Below, piece after piece: positions 1-6,465 of a DNA stretch of 6,465 nt. The translations under genes and the position numbers were made by a program. The stretch covers positions 1-6,465 of the forward strand of contig DASWFT010000062.1 of the NCBI GenBank assembly GCA_036394075.1, read 5' to 3'. This stretch comes from JAWWPY01 sp036394075. Lineage in GTDB: Bacteria > Actinomycetota > Actinomycetes > Streptosporangiales > Streptosporangiaceae. The notes under the pieces were generated by a model that worked only from the letters and a program-made list of their open reading frames with translations, had not been told where the DNA came from and searched no databases. The stretch's first letter is position 1; each line of letters begins with the position of its first letter.

Positions 1-1680
1 CCGGTGGTGGTCCGTGATCAGCTCGGTGAGTGGCTGGCCGATGAGCAGTTCGCGGGTGCCTACGGGAAACGGGGCAAGCCGGGCTGGCCGCCCGGCCGGC
101 TGGCCTTGGTGACGGTCTTGCAGATGGCGGAGGATCTGACCGGCCGGCAGGCGGCCGAGGCGGTGCGCACCCGGATCGACTGGAAATACGCTCTCGGCCT
201 TGGCCTGGCCGATCCCGGGTTCGACGACTCGATCTTGAGTGAGTTCCGGGCCCGCGTCGCCGCCGGCGGCCTGGATCAGGTGGTGCTGGACACGCTGCTG
301 AAGCAGCTGGCAGCCGGCGGGCTGGTCAAGCCGGGCGGGAAGATGCGCACCGATTCCACCCATGTGATCGCTGCGGTACGGGACCTGAACCGGCTGGATC
401 TGGCCGGGGAGGCGGTGCGGGCGTGCCTGGAGGCCCTCGCGGTGGCCGCCCCGCACTGGCTGGCTGCTCACCTGGACGACTCGTGGGGCAAGCGGTACGC
501 CGCGCGGATCGATACCTGGCGGATGCCTGTTTCTGCGGCGAAGAAGGATGAGCTGGCGCTGGCTTACGGCCGGGACGGGCACACCCTGCTGACGGCGGTG
601 TATGCCGCTGCCAGCAGTGATCCTGATCTGGGGTTCCTGGCGCGGCTGCATCAGGCCGGGGTGCTGCGGGTCGTGCTCGTGCAGAACTATGCCGCTGCCG
701 CAGACGGGCGGGGAGGGGTGGTGATCAAACGGCGGGAGGCGGATGCGGAGGGTCTCCCGCCAGGCAGATCCCGCATCACCTCGCCGTATGACCTTGATGC
801 CCGGTGGAGCGTCAAACGCGACACGTTCTGGAACGGCTGCAAAGTGCACGTGACCGAGACCTGCGGCACTGGCGGCGCCCGGGACGGCTGCACCGTCGCG
901 GGCAGCGATCCGGGCAGCGATGGTCACGGCGGCGATGGTGAGGCCGCGCCGCCACCTCACCTGATCGTGAACGTGGAGACCACGGACGCGACCGTGCCTG
1001 ACAACCAGATGACCGAGCCGGTCCACGCCCGCCTGGCCGGGCGGCGCCTGCTGCCAGCCGGGCACTATGTGGATTCGGGTTATCCCCCGGCGGAGTTGCT
1101 GGTCTCCTCGCTGGCCGGCTTCGGCATCGCCCTGGTCACCCCGATGCTGGCTGACACCTCATCGCAGGCCAGGGCAGGTGCCGGGTTCGACCGCACCGCC
1201 TTCGCCATCGACTTCGATGCCCAGCAGGCCACCTGCCCGCAAGGCCACGCCAGCAGCTCGTGGAACCCCGTCACCCAGCGTGGCACCGACACGATCGTGA
1301 TCACTTTCGCGAAGGGCACCTGCCGGCCCTGCCCGGTCCGGGCCCAGTGCACCACCTCCGCAGCCGGGCGCCGCCAGCTCACCGTCCATCTCCGGCAGGT
1401 CCACGAAGCCCAGCTCGCTGCCCGCGCTGCCCAGGACACCAGGGACTTCCAGGCCAGATACGCCTTACGCGCCGGTGTTGAAGGCACCATCCGCCAGGGC
1501 GTGGCCGTCACCGGCATGCGCCACGCCCGCTACCGCGGCCTGGCCAAGACCCGCCTAGAACATGCCAATGCCGCGGCCGCGCTCAACTTGATCCGGCTGC
1601 ACGCCTGGTGGAACGGCCACCCGCTGGACCGGACCCGCACCAGCCACCTCGCCCGCCTGGAACTCGCCCTGGCTTCATGA
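1..1680 (+). CDS. IS1182-family transposase, 5' end cut by the window edge
   Basis: This is a DDE transposase that moves its own insertion sequence by cutting and joining DNA. The frame is open from base 1, and homologues carry roughly 30 more residues before the VRDQLGEWLADEQF stretch, so the GTG at 4 is probably not the real start. Counting from that GTG, the N-terminal transposase domain (DUF772 type) spans about residues 1-110, with the signatures LALVTVLQMAEDLTGRQAA and RIDWKYALGL. The catalytic residues appear as D117 (RTDSTHV), D357 (YVDSGY) and E493 (EGTIRQGV). Between the second D and the E lie paired cysteines (CPQGH, then CRPCPVRAQC) typical of IS1182 proteins. A Gly/Asp-rich low-complexity loop sits near residues 300-314. 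The frame is uninterrupted and all three catalytic residues are present, so the enzyme looks intact apart from the unseen start. It is convergent with the roadblock gene. The left end of the element is outside the window. Confidence 0.93.
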   Translation, partial: PVVVRDQLGEWLADEQFAGAYGKRGKPGWPPGRLALVTVLQMAEDLTGRQAAEAVRTRIDWKYALGLGLADPGFDDSILSEFRARVAAGGLDQVVLDTLLKQLAAGGLVKPGGKMRTDSTHVIAAVRDLNRLDLAGEAVRACLEALAVAAPHWLAAHLDDSWGKRYAARIDTWRMPVSAAKKDELALAYGRDGHTLLTAVYAAASSDPDLGFLARLHQAGVLRVVLVQNYAAAADGRGGVVIKRREADAEGLPPGRSRITSPYDLDARWSVKRDTFWNGCKVHVTETCGTGGARDGCTVAGSDPGSDGHGGDGEAAPPPHLIVNVETTDATVPDNQMTEPVHARLAGRRLLPAGHYVDSGYPPAELLVSSLAGFGIALVTPMLADTSSQARAGAGFDRTAFAIDFDAQQATCPQGHASSSWNPVTQRGTDTIVITFAKGTCRPCPVRAQCTTSAAGRRQLTVHLRQVHEAQLAARAAQDTRDFQARYALRAGVEGTIRQGVAVTGMRHARYRGLAKTRLEHANAAAALNLIRLHAWWNGHPLDRTRTSHLARLELALAS

Positions 1681-1737
1681 ACGCGGGGAATTAACCAGCA
1701 GGGTCGAAGTCCTGGTCAAAACCGGGGAACACGCCAG

Positions 1738-1784
1738 CGCACGCTGTAACTGATCTCCTGAATCCTCAGGTCAGACAGCGTGCG
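1738..1784. repeat. Imperfect inverted repeat (hairpin) just beyond the transposase
   Basis: The outer arms CGCACGCTGT (1738-1747) and ACAGCGTGCG (1775-1784) are perfect inverted repeats of 10 bp. Inside them CTGA pairs with TCAG, and CCTGA pairs with TCAGG around a 4-base loop ATCC, leaving two small bulges. It lies 58 bases after the transposase stop and 77 bases before the stop of the convergent roadblock gene. Neither strand has a clear T-run after it. It could be a bidirectional terminator, part of the right end of the insertion sequence, or the target site the element inserted beside. Confidence 0.6.
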
Positions 1785-1860
1785 GTGGGATTTGAAGCGG
1801 TATGGGTTTGCGGCTCTGAGCGCCACCGGCTCGCGCGGGATGGTGCAGGCCGGCAGCCGG

Positions 1861-2298
1861 TCATCCCCGCCTCGTCCATTCGGGATCTGCCAGCCGCCGG
1901 CGACTGGCCGGGGGTACGCGAACCTCTGGTGTCAGTGCCCGGCCTGCCTGCTCGGCCAGTAATGCCATCTCGTAGGCCACCAGGCCCATGTCGCAGTCAA
2001 CCGCGGCGAGCACCGCGAGGGCCGAGCCGTCGCTGACCGACATCACGAACAGCAAGCCACGTTCCATCGTCACCAGCGTCTGCGCGACCGGTCCCCCCTC
2101 GAAGATCCGGGCCGCACCCTGCACCAGACTGGACAGGCCGGACGTCACCGCAGCCAGCTGGTCCACCCGGTCGGCCGGGAGGCCGTGGGAGAACGCCAGC
2201 GGAAGGCCGTCGGAGGAGACGACGGCCGCATGCGCAACAGAAGAAACACGCTCAGCGAAAGCCGTGATCAGCCAGTTCAGGTCCTGCACCGCACTCAC
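1861..2298 (-). CDS. Roadblock/LC7-domain protein, CvnB type (conservon component)
   Basis: This 145-residue cytoplasmic protein belongs to the roadblock/LC7 family. In actinobacterial conservons these proteins work with a sensor kinase (CvnA), a DUF742 protein (CvnC) and a small Ras-like GTPase (CvnD), probably as GTPase regulators. The roadblock domain covers about residues 4-115, with the family signatures DLNWLITAFAERV near the start, VVSSDGLPLA at about 26-35, FEGGPVAQTLVTMERGLLFV in the middle and LTPEVR near the end. The GTG start at 2298 is supported by AAGGAG (plus positions 2304-2309) five bases upstream and by homologues beginning at the same point. The last 18 or so residues, after LTPEVR, are Arg-rich and may be an extension. 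No DUF742 or GTPase gene follows, and the IS element occupies that side. An upstream frame ends in a GTGA overlap with this start, which suggests former translational coupling. The gene is intact, but its partners are missing here. Confidence 0.88.
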   Translation of the reverse strand: MSAVQDLNWLITAFAERVSSVAHAAVVSSDGLPLAFSHGLPADRVDQLAAVTSGLSSLVQGAARIFEGGPVAQTLVTMERGLLFVMSVSDGSALAVLAAVDCDMGLVAYEMALLAEQAGRALTPEVRVPPASRRRLADPEWTRRG

Positions 2299-2393
2299 CG
2301 GTACTCCTTACCGTCCTCAGCGATGGCCACGGCGTTCCGCCTGGCCTGCTTGCCCCCAGGTTCCCCGGGATCGCCAGCGCGCCGGCCCGCAGC
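2295..2393 (-). pseudogene. Possible 33-codon tail of a gene formerly upstream of the roadblock gene
   Basis: A minus-strand frame with no stop from 2393 ends at TGA 2297-2295, overlapping the roadblock GTG start as GTGA. Its last residues, ARRNAVAIAEDGKEYR, look protein-like, and the roadblock ribosome-binding site lies within its final codons. This is the layout expected for the end of a CvnA-type sensor kinase coupled to CvnB. The piece is too short to assign by sequence, and everything upstream is a different, TetR-like gene. I infer it is what survived when the kinase gene was replaced or deleted. It could be chance coding potential. Confidence 0.35.
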
Positions 2394-2639
2394 TCACCCG
2401 TCGCGCCGGGTAGCAGCCCGGCCGCCATGGCGTCGATCCCGGCCAGGAAGAGTTCGGGCTTGCCGCGGAACCTGTGGCGCAGGCCCGACGCGGTGGTGCC
2501 GGCCGCGGCCGCTACCCCTTCCATGGACATGCCGGCGCAGCCACTCACCGAGGTGGCGCACCGCAGCGCCCAGCATGGCCGCGGGGAGGGTCGTGTCCCT
2601 GAGACGCCCGGGGGACCGGGCCGGGGAGCCGTTCGCCAC
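2345..2639 (-). pseudogene. TetR-family regulator N-terminus, frameshifted and truncated
   Basis: TetR proteins bind operators as dimers through an N-terminal helix-turn-helix. Two minus-strand frames together give a TetR-like N-terminus. The first, possibly from GTG 2639, contains RLRDTTLPAAMLGAAVRHLGE. The second, one frame over, continues GCAGMSMEGVAAAAG and then LRHRFRGKPELFLAGIDAM, matching the usual order of helix 1, turn helices, and the (F/Y)RFxxKxxLF helix 4. The switch falls near plus position 2543: restoring two bases would rebuild an Arg codon and give LGERGCAGMSMEG, the normal TetR arrangement. After IDAM about 20 more residues resemble the start of the ligand domain, then similarity ends near the roadblock gene. 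The full C-terminal ligand-binding domain, normally about 130 residues, is absent. It is therefore a broken remnant. A sequencing error could explain the shift but not the truncation. Confidence 0.7.
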
Positions 2640-2935
2640 CCTCGCCCACTGCACTATCTGCATCTCCACCACCATCGGTCGCCCGGCCTCCCTCACCGGA
2701 AAGCGCCACGGGAGCCTTGGCCGTTACTTGCCGAGACGACCGGGCCTGGCCTGGTCAAATTCGCCGCGGATGCCCGGTGCTGATGCCGACAGTCGCGTCG
2801 GTGATCGGCGAAGAGCGGATGCTCTCGCCGCGCTCAACGTGGCGCCGGTGACCAGCGAGCTGAGCCCCCCAACGGCCTACGCCGAAGGGTGCCCAGTCTT
2901 GCCGAACCTGTACGCTCACACCGCAGGAGGCACCC
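2640..2935. other. Intergenic stretch without a supportable gene
   Basis: Open frames cross this stretch on both strands, but none shows a recognisable family, a ribosome-binding site with a matching start, or consistent codon bias. It separates the divergent TetR remnant and the TTG-started plus-strand gene, so any promoters for both should lie here. I could not pick out a convincing -35/-10 pair. Confidence 0.5.
2925..2930 (+). promoter_or_regulatory. Ribosome-binding site that decides a TTG start
   Basis: AGGAGG lies five bases upstream of TTG at 2936. It matches the Shine-Dalgarno consensus fully and fixes the start of the following reading frame, which would otherwise look as if it lacked a conventional start codon. 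Confidence 0.75.
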
Positions 2936-3529
2936 TTGCTCACTTCGCTGCTCAGCGCCAAACTCGCCGCGGCCTCGGCGGTTGCCCTCGGCCGTGCAGC
3001 AGCGGCGGCATACTCCAGCGCTCTTCCGGCCCTGGTGCAGAAGCTCGCCCACAATACCCGCGGCGCCCCCGCACCCCGGGCGCGCCTCGTGCTTCCGGTG
3101 ACCCCGGGCCGGGAGGGCCGGGACAGGTCACGACGCATAGGGCCTGTGCACCGCGCACGCCTGAAGGCACACGGCAGCGCCCAGCAGAATGCGGTGGCCT
3201 TCCGCAACGTGGCGACCATGCCGGGCGCGGCGGCCAACGTGACCGCATGGTGCGCTGGGGGTGGCCACCCCCAGCGAGACCCCGCCTGGCGAATCGGCCC
3301 AGCCACCCCCGGCGAGCCGTCCGTGCTCTCTTCGCATGCCCCGGCAGGCCACCACACTGGAAAGCCAGCCACGCGCCCTGGCCCAAACCGCCAGCCACCC
3401 CAGCGGCGAGCCGGCAAGCGGTTCCTAGGCTCAGCCGTGGAGCCCCGCTTGCGCCGCAGGCGCCCCGCCCGACCAGTGGTTCCTGCCGCCGGGAACCGGT
3501 CTGACTGCGCTGCATGGTGCGGGTGGTAA
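2936..3529 (+). pseudogene. Small exported or membrane-anchored actinobacterial protein, middle region frameshifted
   Basis: The frame starts at TTG after a perfect AGGAGG. The N-terminus (LTSLLSAKLAAASAVALG, then RAAAAAYSSALPALVQKLAH) is a hydrophobic, Ala-rich signal or anchor segment that I recognise from uncharacterised actinobacterial proteins. Those proteins continue with a Pro/Gly spacer, a core of the type GLCTAxAxxKAHG...AVAFRNLAT...TAYC with two cysteines, and a Pro/Thr/His-rich tail. Here residues from about 78 on (LKAHGSAQQNAVAFRNVAT, then VTAWC) and the Pro-rich tail are in the starting frame. The expected GLCTAHA piece is instead readable in the +1 frame at about 3141-3161, with a TAG in that frame at 3138-3140. 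Two opposing indels would explain this. As written, the protein loses the first conserved cysteine. It may be a pseudogene or an altered but expressed gene. Function unknown. Confidence 0.55.
3253..3276. repeat. 24-bp perfect palindrome
   Basis: The half-site CGCTGGGGGTGG at 3253-3264 is followed directly by its exact reverse complement to 3276, with no spacer. It lies in the frame of the damaged small-protein gene, just after the VTAWC motif. It could be a dimeric protein-binding site, a hairpin-forming element, or a coincidence of G/C-rich coding sequence. Confidence 0.75.
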
Positions 3530-3577
3530 CGGATCCGGGACGCGCGGCGCTTGTCATCCGGAAGGCCTCTTCCCCCT

Positions 3578-3613
3578 GCCAGGCCCCGGCTTTCCCCCGA
3601 GCCGGGGCCTGGC
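3578..3613 (+). terminator. Strong hairpin, probable intrinsic terminator
   Basis: A perfect 14-bp stem (GCCAGGCCCCGGCT at 3578-3591 with its complement at 3600-3613) closes an 8-base loop, TTCCCCCG. It lies 48 bases after the stop of the small-protein gene and about 90 bases before the kinase start, so it would insulate the kinase from upstream transcription. Only a short CTTT follows, which is common for terminators in high-GC actinobacteria. Confidence 0.7.
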
Positions 3614-3704
3614 CTTTGCGCCGACACCACGTCGGTGCCTGTCTGCTCAGTCGGCTTTGCCGGAGCGGGGGACTGGCTGGGTGCCGGGTCGCGTGCGGGC
3701 GGTT

Positions 3705-5093
<1,389 letters not shown>

Positions 5094-5096
5094 CCT

Positions 5097-5120
5097 GCGG
5101 TGTCCCCCGCGGGCCGCCGC
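5097..5120 (+). terminator. Possible terminator of the kinase gene
   Basis: GCGGTGTCCC (5097-5106) can pair with GGGCCGCCGC (5111-5120) around a CCGC loop, with one wobble pair and one mismatch. It begins three bases after the kinase stop codon. There is no T-run, and in such G/C-rich DNA a stem of this size can arise by chance. Confidence 0.4.
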
Positions 5121-5486
5121 ATGTAACAGCGCGGGAAGAGTCCGCTGGTGACGCCTCCCAGCGCAGCCCCACCTGAGGCCGCCGTCCCGGTCGGCTGGGT
5201 CCAGGAAGCGGACCCTGAATAGCTTGGCGGCGCCCAGCAGGCGGACGAGCGGGCCGACCCCGATGAGGCTGGCCGGCCCTTCCGCTTACGCGGCTGGTCA
5301 GCCGCCGCGTTCAGGTAGATGGCGCTGCACAGCCGCTAGGCCGGTCTTTCCTCTGCCGTAGGAGCAGCGGCAAGGCCCGGACCGGCACGGGTGGCAGCGC
5401 ATCGGGGTCTTCGAGGACTCGCCGGCACACCGGGTGGGCCCGTTGTAACGCCTTGAGCGGGCCGGGCGCTTCGCTGGTGAGATGCT
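5121..5486. other. Intergenic stretch, possibly decayed coding DNA
   Basis: No intact gene, tRNA or repeat array is visible here. Two short stretches look faintly protein-like: a minus-strand piece around 5275-5180 reading IGVGPLVRLLGAAKLFRVRF, and a plus-strand piece ending at TAA 5446-5448 with WQRIGVFEDSPAHRVGPL. Neither has a start with a ribosome-binding site or a family I recognise. They may be remnants of deleted genes. Confidence 0.4.
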
Positions 5487-5780
5487 ATGGTCCCCTTTCC
5501 CAGCGCAGCTGAGGTCTGCGAGGTGGCCGTGACCCGGGTCGAGCCGGAGGTGTACGTTCCGCCGCTGCCGGGCGCACCTGTCTTGCGGGCGGCGGGGGCG
5601 CAGCGCGATTCGGCGCCGTATTTCGATGAGATGGGCGCCTCGAAGGTGCCGGTGGGGTTCGGCCGTGACGGGCAGCCGGTGTTCGTCAACTTTGAGTTCG
5701 TCGATGGCAGCCGGGGCGCGCACGTGTCGATCTCAGGGGTGTCGGGGATCGCGACGAAAACGTCGTTCGCGATGTTCTTG
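5487..5780 (+). pseudogene. Internal fragment of a HerA-type (DUF87) ATPase, truncated at both ends
   Basis: HerA-type ATPases are hexameric DNA translocases that often work with a NurA nuclease in end resection or phage defence. This piece matches the segment linking the N-terminal HAS-barrel to the ATPase core: VAVTRVEPEVYVPPLPGAPV, then YFDEMG, VPVGFGRDGQPVFVNFEFVD, and the Walker A-like GVSGIATKTS with the lysine at residue 91 (bases 5757-5759). Similarity stops at FAMFL (5780), where homologues continue with the Walker B, sensor and arginine-finger regions; residues after that read as out-of-frame sequence. The ATG at 5487 has no ribosome-binding site and an in-frame TGA lies at 5478-5480, so the roughly 70-80 residue barrel is missing too. 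Although the frame stays open to 6119, only this part is genuine. The fragment cannot make a working ATPase. Assignment to this family is from remembered similarity. Confidence 0.7.
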
Positions 5781-5787
5781 CCTGTCC

Positions 5788-5928
5788 CGGCTAGCCAGCA
5801 CCCCGCACAAAGACCCCCGCGCTCCCCAGAACCTCGTGCCCATCGGCGGGCTCGAACGCGAACTACGGCACCGGCTCGGCGACCAGCAACTCCTCTACCG
5901 ATCATTGCGCGCTGCCACGGCCACCTGA
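5788..5928 (+). pseudogene. 3' end of an unrecognised gene, joined to the ATPase fragment
   Basis: A plus-strand frame, one base out of phase with the ATPase fragment, runs from about 5788 to TGA 5926-5928. It reads through ASTPHKDPRAPQNLVPIGGL and ERELRHRLGDQQLLYRSLRA. It has no start codon with a ribosome-binding site, so it looks like the C-terminal end of a larger protein cut off by whatever event created the junction near 5785. Its A/T-ending codons (CTA, AAA, GAA, CGA, TCA) resemble those of the next gene rather than the ATPase fragment. I do not recognise the family. Confidence 0.45.
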
Positions 5929-5970
5929 CCTGTGTCAGCGAAGACAAGCCTTCAGAACAGCGAGAATCCC

Positions 5971-6465
5971 ATGGCACCAGCGCACCAAGCGGCAGTGACC
6001 ACCGACATCGAGGAGCTCGTAACCCAAGTCACACAACTCGCGTCCAGCCTGCAGCTGCGCCTCGTCCCGGCGATACCAATGCGCAACCCAAATTCGGGCC
6101 TGATGGTCCTCCTGGATAATGATGACTTGAGCGCCGCAGACTTCTGCGGGCTCGCGGCGGCTGCAAAAGCAAGGCTGCTCTACATTCAAGCCGGGCCCTT
6201 CAATGCGGAGAATCAGCCTGAATTCGACGTCGCGGGCGAGGGCCGCAATGAACTAGACGGGAAGGTGATCGACCAGCTGGCACTGTTGCAGCAAGCCGCG
6301 GAACGCTTTAACGGCCGGATCGGCCAGCTAGCGCTGGCCTTCGCCGTGGAAGGCGTCCTGCATTACTGGACTGCGGCGGCCGACTGGTATGAGAACCTAA
6401 TGGATCGCGTGGCCGGACTGTTCCCAGCCGAAGGCCTCGAGCCCGAACGTCTTTCTGACGTTGAT
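5971..6465 (+). CDS. Unrecognised soluble protein, 3' end beyond the window
   Basis: A frame opens at ATG 5971 and stays open for 165 codons to the window edge. The start has only a weak GCGAGA about five bases upstream; GTG 5932 is an in-frame alternative without a better site. The product begins MAPAHQAAVTTDIEELVTQV and shows no signal peptide or membrane segment. It has a middle part reading ADFCGLAAAAKARLLYIQAG and a probable helical region near the end (VIDQLALLQQAAERF, then VEGVLHYWTAAADWYENLMD). It is clearly acidic. I recognise no domain and assign no function. About 70% of third positions are G or C by my hand count, well below the kinase gene, which suggests acquired DNA. It lies 42 bases after the preceding frame's stop on the same strand, so the two may have been one operon. 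That it is a real gene rests on its length, absence of stops and protein-like composition. Confidence 0.72.
   Translation, partial: MAPAHQAAVTTDIEELVTQVTQLASSLQLRLVPAIPMRNPNSGLMVLLDNDDLSAADFCGLAAAAKARLLYIQAGPFNAENQPEFDVAGEGRNELDGKVIDQLALLQQAAERFNGRIGQLALAFAVEGVLHYWTAAADWYENLMDRVAGLFPAEGLEPERLSDVD

Noticed and set aside
1764..1864. Minus-strand ATG overlapping the roadblock stop as ATGA, a possible start of a DUF742 (CvnC) gene
   Set aside because: The position is right for CvnC, but the frame stops after 32 codons and shows no DUF742 motif in any of the three frames.
2185..3504. Plus-strand open frame of 439 codons
   Set aside because: It crosses the roadblock gene, the TetR remnant and the TTG-started gene in the wrong frame or strand, and its product is low-complexity Arg/Pro-rich.
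2755..3630. Minus-strand open frame of 291 codons
   Set aside because: It lies opposite the TTG-started gene, has no family-like motifs and no ribosome-binding site. Long antisense frames are expected in DNA with so few A/T-rich stop codons.
5437..5465. Inverted repeat GGCCCG...CGGGCC, considered as a tRNA arm or terminator
   Set aside because: No cloverleaf, TTC arm or anticodon loop can be built around it, and the stem is only 6 bp with a long loop.
5336..5977. Minus-strand open frame of 213 codons
   Set aside because: It is antisense to the HerA fragment, which has clear family motifs on the plus strand.
5935..6189. Minus-strand open frame of 84 codons
   Set aside because: It lies opposite the longer plus-strand frame from 5971, which has better codon bias and runs to the window edge.

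Overview
The window reads as chromosomal DNA from a high-GC actinomycete. Third codon positions in the intact genes are almost all G or C, GTG and TTG starts are used, and a conservon-type roadblock protein and a PASTA-type membrane Ser/Thr kinase are present. The gene families suggest the Streptosporangiales or a neighbouring order, but that is inference from family resemblance.

Layout. Bases 1-1680 hold a transposase of the IS1182 type, cut at its 5' end by the window edge, followed by an imperfect hairpin at 1738-1784. Next, on the minus strand, is a complete roadblock/LC7 gene (2298-1861) of the CvnB type. Its usual conservon partners are missing: the DUF742 and GTPase genes should lie downstream, where the IS now sits, and only a possible 33-codon tail of an upstream gene overlaps its start. 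Immediately upstream on the same strand is a TetR-family N-terminus (about 2639-2345) broken by a frameshift in its helix-turn-helix. On the plus strand, 2936-3529 is a TTG-started reading frame for a small secreted or membrane-anchored actinobacterial protein whose middle appears to be read out of frame. A strong 14-bp hairpin terminator (3578-3613) follows it. The best intact gene is the Ser/Thr protein kinase at 3705-5093, with kinase domain, one transmembrane helix, one PASTA-like domain and a His/Gly/Lys tail. Bases 5094-5486 hold no gene I can support. At 5487-5780 there is an internal piece of a HerA-type ATPase ending just after its Walker A motif. From about 5788 to the window end the codon usage changes (third-position GC about 70% by hand count). 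This last block holds the 3' end of an unrecognised gene and the first 165 codons of another unrecognised gene, starting at ATG 5971 and running off the window.

How it fits together. Most of the window looks like a decaying, rearranged accessory region: an IS, a depleted conservon, a frameshifted regulator, a damaged small-protein gene and a doubly truncated ATPase surround one intact signalling kinase. The intact genes do not form one evident pathway. I found no convincing complete new system. The most novel part is the compositionally distinct block at the right edge with its unrecognised gene, most of which may lie outside the window.
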